Source: DASTHV01 sp035718045
GTDB lineage: Bacteria > Patescibacteriota > Saccharimonadia > Saccharimonadales > UBA10212
Length of the DNA stretch: 33,456 nt
Direction: 5' to 3'
Assembly (NCBI GenBank): GCA_035718045.1
Contig: DASTHV010000034.1
Coordinates: 1-33,456, forward strand
A model generated the notes under the pieces. That model ran no database searches. It was given only the letters and a program-made list of their open reading frames with translations, and was not told where the DNA came from. This document shows, piece after piece, positions 22,177-28,462 of the stretch (position 1 is its first letter; each line of letters begins with the position of its first letter). The position numbers and the translations under genes were made by a program.

Positions 22177-22205
22177 TGGAAAAACAGATAAAAAATCTGT
22201 ATAAT
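22177..22205 (+). promoter_or_regulatory. Promoter of tig
   Basis: TATAAT (22200-22205) with a weak -35 candidate TGGAAA (22177-22182) at 17 nt. It ends 10 nt before ATG 22216, implying a leader of about 4 nt. Confidence 0.5.
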
Positions 22206-22215
22206 TGCTTTTCGT

Positions 22216-23502
22216 ATGCGAGTTAGTAGGACCCAGGATAGCCCAACAAAGGTCACTTTGACGGTTACTGCCGATACCGCCGACCTTAGCCCGATACATC
22301 GTCATGTACTGGGGCATTTTCGGCGGAACGTCAAAGTACCCGGTTTTAGAACCGGCAAGGCGCCAGTCGAGTTGGTTGAAAAAAACGTCAATCAACAAGC
22401 GTTACTAGATGAGTTTATGGAACACGCCCTAAATGAGCTTTATCGACAGGCGATTTCTGCTGAGAAGCTCCGGCCGACCGCAACACCGGACGTGCAATTG
22501 AAAAAATTCGTGCCATATACGGAGCTCCAATTCGAAATCAAACTAGATGTTATCGGCCCGATTAAACTGCCGAACTATAAAGCCATTCGCCAACCCAAGC
22601 CAAAAGTCAGCATAACCGCCAAAGACATTGACGAGGTAATTAAGTCCTTGCAGAACCGGCTGGCCGAGCGAGTTGAAACCAAGCGGGCGGCCAAACTGGG
22701 CGACGAGTTAATCATTGATTTCGCCGGCAAAGATTCTGATGGCAAAGCGATCAACGGCACCGACGGCAAGGACTATCCGCTGCTGCTTGGCGGCAACAGT
22801 TTTATTCCCGGGTTCGAAGATAATCTTATTGGGATCAGTTCTGGCGGCTCAAAAGAGTTCGAGGTCGCTTTTCCGAAGGATTACGGCGTAGCGGCGATGC
22901 GGCAGCGAAAAGTGATATTTAACGTCCAGGTCAAGAAGGTCAATGAGCTAAAAATGCCAAAGGTCGATGATGAGTTGGCCAAAAAAGCCGGCCCGTTTAA
23001 TACCCTGGCCGAACTGAAAGCCGATATTAAAAAAGAGCTGAGCGCCGAGCGCCAGCGCCAGGCCGACATTGATCACCAAAACGAGCTGATTCGTAGAATC
23101 ACCGAAGAATCACACGTAGATCTGCCCCAAAACCTACTGGATGACGAACTGACCCGCTTAGAAGACGAAGAAAAGCGTAATTTGGCTTACCGCGGCCAAA
23201 CCTGGCAGGAGCACCTCAAAGAAGAAGGCGTCAGCGAGCAGGAGCATCGCGGCCGTTATAAGCCGGAGGCCCAAGAAAGAGTCAAGGCCGGTCTGGTGCT
23301 TAGCGAAATTTCCGAGCTGGAAGGCCTACAAGTTACGCCGCAGGAGCTGGAAATCAGGATGCAGCTGCTAAAAAATCAGTATCAGGACCCGCAGATGCGA
23401 GCCGAGCTAGATAAGCCGGATGCAGCCAGAGATATCCAGGCTCGGTTGTTGACCGAGAAAACCATCGATAAACTGGTCGAATACGCCAGCGGCTCCAAAT
23501 AG
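22216..23502 (+). CDS. tig: Trigger factor, ribosome-associated chaperone and peptidyl-prolyl isomerase
   Basis: The 428-residue protein has the three trigger factor domains: an N-terminal ribosome-binding domain with the signature VPGFRTGKAP (about 36-45), an FKBP-type isomerase domain (about 155-245, KLGDELIIDFAGK, FIPGFEDNLIG) and a long helical C-terminal domain with chaperone arms (from about 260). It binds ribosomal protein uL23 at the exit tunnel and shields nascent chains. clpP lies two genes downstream; tig-clpP neighbourhood is common in bacteria, here with one small gene between. The start ATG lies 10 nt after a TATAAT box. Confidence 0.94.
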   Translation: MRVSRTQDSPTKVTLTVTADTADLSPIHRHVLGHFRRNVKVPGFRTGKAPVELVEKNVNQQALLDEFMEHALNELYRQAISAEKLRPTATPDVQLKKFVPYTELQFEIKLDVIGPIKLPNYKAIRQPKPKVSITAKDIDEVIKSLQNRLAERVETKRAAKLGDELIIDFAGKDSDGKAINGTDGKDYPLLLGGNSFIPGFEDNLIGISSGGSKEFEVAFPKDYGVAAMRQRKVIFNVQVKKVNELKMPKVDDELAKKAGPFNTLAELKADIKKELSAERQRQADIDHQNELIRRITEESHVDLPQNLLDDELTRLEDEEKRNLAYRGQTWQEHLKEEGVSEQEHRGRYKPEAQERVKAGLVLSEISELEGLQVTPQELEIRMQLLKNQYQDPQMRAELDKPDAARDIQARLLTEKTIDKLVEYASGSK

Positions 23503-23556
23503 TTTGTGAGATTTTTTATAGTCGGTCAGTAAATACCTATTCAGAATGAACCAGTA

Positions 23557-23997
23557 ATGCCCAAGGAAGAATTCAATCAGGGCCGCGATAGCGAAGCGAT
23601 CGAAGATTCGGAAGCTCGTTTTAGGTCGGCCCATGACAGGCAGAAACTGCGAGCCGACAAAGAAGCCCTATATGCCTATATTGAAGATGTTATGCGTCGG
23701 TACGCCGCCGGTGAAGACGTCTGGAAAGTAGGCGTTGGCGGCGAGCAAACTGTCTATACCCTATTTTCTAATTATCAAAGAATTGGCCGGCTAGCCGAAC
23801 GCGATGACGGAGCATATGACGTCTTTGTGGCTGGGACGGATGGTCTACATATTTACGGCGATGGCGGCCCGCTTATTTCCGGCGTCGATTTTCTAGAACG
23901 ATTGGCTAGTTCCTGGCGGGTCCAAACTGAAACATCGTCGGATACACCCTCTATCCCTGATTTTAATTGGCACTCTGGGTTGACGAGTGCTAATTAA
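23557..23997 (+). CDS. Small protein of unknown function between tig and clpP
   Basis: The 146-residue hydrophilic protein has a charged helical N-terminal half (EDSEARFRSAHDRQKLRADK) and a Gly-rich second half (WKVGVGGEQTVYTLF, FVAGTDGLHIYGDGGPLI). I recognise no family, signal peptide or membrane segment. No clear Shine-Dalgarno precedes ATG 23557; a three-codon ORF (23547-23558) overlaps the start by 2 nt. The last codons lie inside the CIRCE element of clpP, so the C-terminal residues (GLTSAN) are partly dictated by the operator. Position between two proteostasis genes suggests, but does not show, a related role. Confidence 0.65.
   Translation: MPKEEFNQGRDSEAIEDSEARFRSAHDRQKLRADKEALYAYIEDVMRRYAAGEDVWKVGVGGEQTVYTLFSNYQRIGRLAERDDGAYDVFVAGTDGLHIYGDGGPLISGVDFLERLASSWRVQTETSSDTPSIPDFNWHSGLTSAN
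23967..23993 (+). promoter_or_regulatory. CIRCE operator (HrcA site) of clpP
   Basis: TTGGCACTC (23967-23975), nine-nt spacer, GAGTGCTAA (23985-23993). This matches the CIRCE consensus in 17 of 18 arm positions with exact spacing. It lies inside the 3' end of the preceding ORF, whose stop is at 23995-23997, and overlaps the clpP -35 box. Confidence 0.93.
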
Positions 23998-24008
23998 TTT
24001 CCTAAAAT
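23980..24008 (+). promoter_or_regulatory. clpP promoter
   Basis: TTGACG (23980-23985), exact 17-nt spacer, TAAAAT (24003-24008). Predicted start near 24015. The -35 box straddles the CIRCE spacer and right arm, so HrcA would occlude it. Confidence 0.75.
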
Positions 24009-24016
24009 AGAAGCGT

Positions 24017-24094
24017 ATGAATCCCGTTAGAAATTCCAGCATATCCACACTCGGCCTGGGAACGAAGCGGGACAACCATAGAAAGGATTTCTAA
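24017..24094 (+). CDS. Possible 25-residue leader peptide upstream of clpP
   Basis: An ATG about 2 nt after the predicted transcript start opens a 25-codon ORF (begins MNPVRNSSISTLGLG) ending in TAA at 24092-24094, 4 nt before the clpP ATG. It spans the left arm of the leader hairpin and the clpP Shine-Dalgarno. The peptide is basic and has no recognisable function. Its translation would open the hairpin and could hand ribosomes to clpP by reinitiation. Expression is unproven. Confidence 0.4.
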   Translation: MNPVRNSSISTLGLGTKRDNHRKDF

Positions 24095-24100
24095 CGGGAT
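24021..24100 (+). repeat. Inverted repeat forming a hairpin over the clpP start site
   Basis: ATCCCGTTAGAAAT (24021-24034) and ATTTCTAACGGGAT (24087-24100) are perfect 14-bp complementary arms. A G-U and a C-G pair can extend the stem inward over the Shine-Dalgarno. The right arm contains the first two bases of the clpP ATG. The arm sequence resembles a palindrome I have seen repeatedly in Patescibacteria sequences (encoding NPVRN and ISNG when translated), which I could not verify here, so it may be a dispersed repeat that became a leader. Confidence 0.7.
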
Positions 24101-24728
24101 GAATAAACCGACTTCTCAAATATTAGTTCCAACGGTTATTGAAACTGAAGGACGCATGGAGCGGGCCTATGATATTTTCAGCCGTCTGCTGCGCGACCGG
24201 ATTATCTTTTTAGGCGATGATGTTAACGAACACACCGCCAACTTGATAGTCGCCCAGATTCTCTTCTTAGAAAACCAAGACCCAAACAAGGATATTATTC
24301 TTTATATTAACAGTCCGGGCGGCAGTGTTTATGACGCCATGGCCATTTACGATACGATGCAGTTTGTTAAGAGCGACATCCAGACCGTCGGGATTGGCGT
24401 GCAGGCTAGCGCCGCGGCCTTTTTGCTGAGCTCCGGCACCAAGGGCAAGCGCTTTTTACTGCCGCACGCCACGGTTATGATCCACCAGCCCAGCAGCGGC
24501 ACCCGCGGCAAAGTGACAGATCAGGAAATCGATCTGCGCGAAGCTTTGCGCGTAAAACGGATGATGGAAGAAATAATGGCCAAAAACACTGGTCAGAAAC
24601 AACCGAAAATCCACCAAGATATGGAACGGGACTTTTGGATGACCGCGCCCGAGGCCGTCAAATACGGCATTGTCGACACAGTGATTGATAGTCGCAAGCT
24701 GGCTGACTCAATCCAAAAAAGCGCTTAA
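24099..24728 (+). CDS. clpP: ATP-dependent Clp protease proteolytic subunit ClpP
   Basis: The 209-residue serine protease has the ClpP catalytic triad in context: Ser in GVQASAAAFLLSSG, His in LLPHATVMIHQPSSG and Asp in IHQDMERDFWM. The family Ser-Met that follows the usual AAS is Ser-Ala here. LYINSPGGSVYDAMAIYD forms the oxyanion region. ClpP forms a double heptamer that degrades substrates fed by ClpC (5173-7677). AAAGGA (24082-24087) precedes ATG 24099 by 11 nt. Both lie in or beside the right arm of a 14-bp leader hairpin. Control appears dual: HrcA via CIRCE and RNA structure or the upstream ORF. Confidence 0.96.
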   Translation: MNKPTSQILVPTVIETEGRMERAYDIFSRLLRDRIIFLGDDVNEHTANLIVAQILFLENQDPNKDIILYINSPGGSVYDAMAIYDTMQFVKSDIQTVGIGVQASAAAFLLSSGTKGKRFLLPHATVMIHQPSSGTRGKVTDQEIDLREALRVKRMMEEIMAKNTGQKQPKIHQDMERDFWMTAPEAVKYGIVDTVIDSRKLADSIQKSA

Positions 24729-24751
24729 AACCGGTCTTTCTTTCATCAAAG

Positions 24752-24767
24752 AGTGATTAAAATCACT
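24752..24767. promoter_or_regulatory. Palindrome upstream of the rpoB promoter, possible operator
   Basis: AGTGATT-AA-AATCACT is a perfect 16-bp palindrome with a 2-bp centre, 11 bp before the rpoB -35 box. As RNA it could form a 6-bp stem but no T run follows, so a protein-binding site is likelier than a terminator for clpP. Confidence 0.35.
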
Positions 24768-24778
24768 TAAAAATAGTG

Positions 24779-24807
24779 TTGACTCTACCGCAAAAGCTCT
24801 TTAAAAT
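24779..24807 (+). promoter_or_regulatory. rpoBC promoter
   Basis: TTGACT (24779-24784), exact 17-nt spacer, TAAAAT (24802-24807). Predicted start near 24814, giving a leader of about 110 nt that contains a small hairpin GCTT-CGCAT-AAGC (24875-24887). I recognise no ribosomal-protein binding site in it. Confidence 0.7.
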
Positions 24808-24924
24808 AGAGCCAAGAAGTAGTGTACTTTGGTGCTTGCTGTGGTAAAAAAGCTGTGCACGCCGAATGTAGTGGGCTTCGCATAAGCGACAACTAATTTA
24901 TTAATATAGGGAGTTTTGCTGTTG

Positions 24925-27900
24925 ATGGCGAAAAATATGGCGACTATTGCGAAACGCACGTACTTTACAAATCTAGATGACATTATTCAACCACCCGATC
25001 TGGTCAGTCACCAAAATAATTCATTCCAATGGTTCGTGGAAGAAGGTTTGGGCGAGCTGCTGGCGGAAATCAGCCCGATTGATGATTATACGGGCACCAA
25101 ACTAAGTATCAGTTTTAAACACTACCATTTTGACGAGCCTAAAATGACCGAAACCGAGGCTCGCGAAAACAACGTCAGTTACGACGCCCCGCTAAAGGCC
25201 ACCGTGGAGCTGACCAACAAGGTAACCGGAGAAGTTAAAGAACAAGAGATTTACCTAGGCGATTACCCCTGGATGACCTCAAGGGGTACGTTTGTAATTA
25301 ACGGCGCCGAGCGAGTGGTTGTCAGTCAACTGATCCGCTCTAGCGGCGTATTCTTCACCGCCGACCCCCGCGGCACTACTAATCTGTACGGAGCCAAAAT
25401 TATTCCGGTGCGTGGTGCTTGGCTGGAGTTTGAAACGGCTGCTAACGGCGCTCTATACGTCAAGATTGACCGTAAGCGTAAACTCGCCGTAACCACTCTT
25501 TTGCGAGCTCTAGGCATGGATGAAACTCAGATTAAAGACGCCTTCAAGCACGTTGATCAGGGCGAAACCAGCTATCTGGACGCTACTTTTGACAAGGACC
25601 CATCCCACAGCACCAACGAGGCTTTGATTGAGGTTTATCGGCGCTTGCGCCCAGGAGATTTGGCTACCGTAGAAAACGCCCGCAGCCTGCTGGAAAACAT
25701 GTTCTACAACTTCAAACGCTTTGATTTTGGCCGAGTTGGCCGCTATAAGCTCAATAAGCGCTTGGATTTAGACGTGCCTAACACCATAGATAACCGAGTC
25801 ATGCGGATTGATGACTTGCTGGCCGTAATCGCCGAGATCATTAGGCTTAATAATACCCAAGACCCCGCTGACGAAATTGACAGCCTGGCAAACCGTCGGG
25901 TCAAACTGGTCGGCGAGTTAGTGCAGCGACAGTTTCGTATCGGCCTGCTGCGCATGGAGCGAAACGCTAAAGATCGCATGAGCATGAGTGAGATTGAAAC
26001 TGTCACGCCAGCCCAGCTGATTAATGCCCGCCCGGTAGTAGCGGCGGTACGGGAATTTTTTGCCAGTTCGCAGCTATCCCAGTTCATGGACCAGATCAAC
26101 CCGCTTTCCGAGCTAGCTCACAAACGCCGTTTAAGCTCGATGGGCCCAGGTGGACTTTCGCGCGAGCGGGCCGGATTTGAAGTCCGCGACGCCCATGCTA
26201 CGCATTATGGCCGAATCTGTCCGGTAGAAACTCCCGAAGGCGCCAACATTGGCTTAGTGCTGAACCTGGCCAGCTACGCTCGCATCAACGAGTATGGTTT
26301 CATAGAGACTCCCTATAGAAAAGTCATTAATGCCGTCACAGCCAAAGAAGCCGCCGGTCACATCGCCCGCGAAGATTTTGAAGACAGTAAAGGTAAAGTG
26401 ATAGTGAAAGCCGGAGCGGTAATCACGCCGGCAGCCGCCAAGCGTCTAGAAGCCATCAAAGATCGAGCTACTTGGCCGGTCAAGGCTAAGGTTACGGATA
26501 AGATAGTTTACTTGGACGCCGCGGAAGAGGAGCAATCAATCATTGCCGGCGCTGGTAATGAAATCGGTGACGATGGTTATTTTAAAGAAGAACGCATCAG
26601 CGCCCGCTCTCATTTGGAAGCCGGAGAGGTTGACGCCGATGAAATCACCTACATGGATGCCGCCCAGAGTCAGACCATCGGCTCTAGTGCCGGTTTAATT
26701 CCCTTCGTAGAAAAAAACTATGTTTTGCGATCACTAATGGGCTCGAACCAGCAACGCCAAGCCGTGCCGCTGATCAAACCTCAGTCGCCGATTGTCGGTA
26801 CCGGTATGGAATCTGTCGTTGCTCAAAACACCGGTCAGCTGACATTGGCCGAAGAAGATGGCGTGATTGAAAAGGCTACCGCCGATGAAGTCATCGTTCG
26901 CTACAAGAAGGCCGGTAAGGTCACTTATCAGCCGGCGCACTTCATGCGTAGTAATGAAGGTAGCTCTATCAACCAACTAGTAGTTGTTAATAGTGGCGAT
27001 AAGGTAAAGGCCGGTGATCCGCTAATTGAAGGGATGAGTATCGCCGATGGTGAACTAGCCTTAGGCAAAGATCTGTTGGTAGCCTTTATGCCGTGGGGCG
27101 GCTACAACTTTGAAGACGCCATAATTATTTCCCGCCGATTGGTGGAAGACGATACCTTGACCTCTATCCACATAGTTGATTACATGACCGAAGTCCGTGA
27201 GACCAAGCTTGGTCCGGAGATCGTCACGCGCGACATTCCGAATGTGTCCGAAGAAGCCCTGCGCCACTTGGACGAAGACGGAATTGTGCGCATCGGCGCC
27301 GAAGTCCATCCCGGGGACATCTTGGTTGGTAAGATTACGCCAAAGGGCGAACAAGAACTATCCAGCGAGGAACGCTTGCTGCGGGCCATCTTCGGTGAAA
27401 AAGCCAAAGAAGTCCGTGACACATCACAGCGCATGAGCACCGGCCGCCACGGCAAAGTGGTAGGCGTTAAGGTATTTAGCCGGGCCAACGGCCACGAGCT
27501 TAAAGCCGGTGTCATTATGCAGATCCAAGTTTTTGTGGCCCAGATGCGCAAAATCAGCGTCGGCGATAAGCTTGGCGGACGCCATGGAAACAAGGGCGTG
27601 ATTGCCCGGATCCTGCCCGTCGAGGACATGCCGTTTTCAGAAGACGGCACTCCTGTAGATGTGATTTTGAATCCGTTGGGCGTGCCATCCAGAATGAACA
27701 TCGGTCAGTTGTTTGAAACCCATCTTGGTATGGCCGCCCGCGCGCTTGGCATCAAAGTAGCCAGTCCGGCCTTTAGCGGCGTGCCGAACGAAAAGATTAA
27801 AGAATTGCTTAAGCAAGCCGGTTTACCGGACGACGGAAAACAACAACTATACGATGGCCGTACCGGCGAAGCGTTTAGCGAGCGGACCACCGTGGGCAGC

Positions 27901-28461
27901 ATGTACATCATCAAGTTGAATCACATGGTTAGCGACAAGATTCACGCTCGCTCGACTGGCCCGTACACTATGGTCACCCAACAGCCCTTGGGCGGTAAAG
28001 CCCAAAACGGCGGCCAGCGCTTCGGCGAGATGGAAGTCTGGGCGCTAGAGGCTTACGGCGCCGCCAACACTTTACAGGAAATGCTGACTATTAAATCCGA
28101 CGACGTTTACGGCCGAGCTAAAGCTTACGAATCAATCATTAAAGGCACGCCGATCCAAGGGCCAAAAGTTCCAGAAAGCTTTAACGTGCTAGTCAAAGAG
28201 CTCCAAGGTCTTGGCCTAAAAGTTGACTTGCTGGCCGATAACGAAATTGTTGACGCCGAGCACGTTCTAGCTCAGCACATCAAAGAAGAAGCTAAAGAGG
28301 CTCCCGAAGAGTCCGCCGCGTCAACGGTCCATGAGGCAGAAATCACCGATGAAGTGGTAGCCGAAGAAATGCTCAGCATGGACAGCGACACCGATATGGC
28401 GGCGGTAACTGAAGACGAGATACAAGATATGGAAAATCAGACTATAGAGGAGGAGGCTTAA
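24925..28461 (+). CDS. rpoB: DNA-directed RNA polymerase subunit beta
   Basis: The 1178-residue beta subunit contains the rifampicin region SSQLSQFMDQINPLSELAHK and GPGGLSRERAGFEVRD, the core GMESVVAQNTGQ, WGGYNFEDAIIISRRL, and DKLGGRHGNKGVI (catalytic Lys pair region), and ends with EMEVWALEAYGAA and a long acidic tail. It forms the catalytic pincer with RpoC in the cytoplasm. AGGGAG (24908-24913) precedes ATG 24925 by 11 nt; TTG codons at 24916 and 24922 are alternative starts. The gene is followed after 1 nt by rpoC. Within the rifampicin region the positions equivalent to E. coli N518 and L533 are Ile and Met. Confidence 0.97.
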   Translation: MAKNMATIAKRTYFTNLDDIIQPPDLVSHQNNSFQWFVEEGLGELLAEISPIDDYTGTKLSISFKHYHFDEPKMTETEARENNVSYDAPLKATVELTNKVTGEVKEQEIYLGDYPWMTSRGTFVINGAERVVVSQLIRSSGVFFTADPRGTTNLYGAKIIPVRGAWLEFETAANGALYVKIDRKRKLAVTTLLRALGMDETQIKDAFKHVDQGETSYLDATFDKDPSHSTNEALIEVYRRLRPGDLATVENARSLLENMFYNFKRFDFGRVGRYKLNKRLDLDVPNTIDNRVMRIDDLLAVIAEIIRLNNTQDPADEIDSLANRRVKLVGELVQRQFRIGLLRMERNAKDRMSMSEIETVTPAQLINARPVVAAVREFFASSQLSQFMDQINPLSELAHKRRLSSMGPGGLSRERAGFEVRDAHATHYGRICPVETPEGANIGLVLNLASYARINEYGFIETPYRKVINAVTAKEAAGHIAREDFEDSKGKVIVKAGAVITPAAAKRLEAIKDRATWPVKAKVTDKIVYLDAAEEEQSIIAGAGNEIGDDGYFKEERISARSHLEAGEVDADEITYMDAAQSQTIGSSAGLIPFVEKNYVLRSLMGSNQQRQAVPLIKPQSPIVGTGMESVVAQNTGQLTLAEEDGVIEKATADEVIVRYKKAGKVTYQPAHFMRSNEGSSINQLVVVNSGDKVKAGDPLIEGMSIADGELALGKDLLVAFMPWGGYNFEDAIIISRRLVEDDTLTSIHIVDYMTEVRETKLGPEIVTRDIPNVSEEALRHLDEDGIVRIGAEVHPGDILVGKITPKGEQELSSEERLLRAIFGEKAKEVRDTSQRMSTGRHGKVVGVKVFSRANGHELKAGVIMQIQVFVAQMRKISVGDKLGGRHGNKGVIARILPVEDMPFSEDGTPVDVILNPLGVPSRMNIGQLFETHLGMAARALGIKVASPAFSGVPNEKIKELLKQAGLPDDGKQQLYDGRTGEAFSERTTVGSMYIIKLNHMVSDKIHARSTGPYTMVTQQPLGGKAQNGGQRFGEMEVWALEAYGAANTLQEMLTIKSDDVYGRAKAYESIIKGTPIQGPKVPESFNVLVKELQGLGLKVDLLADNEIVDAEHVLAQHIKEEAKEAPEESAASTVHEAEITDEVVAEEMLSMDSDTDMAAVTEDEIQDMENQTIEEEA

Positions 28462-28462
28462 G

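Noticed and set aside
24729..24800. Intrinsic terminator after clpP
   Set aside because: The only hairpin (24752-24767) has no T run after it and sits next to the rpoB promoter.
27180..27701. 173-codon ORF on the minus strand inside rpoB
   Set aside because: Antisense shadow of a conserved region of rpoB; composition follows from the rpoB codons.
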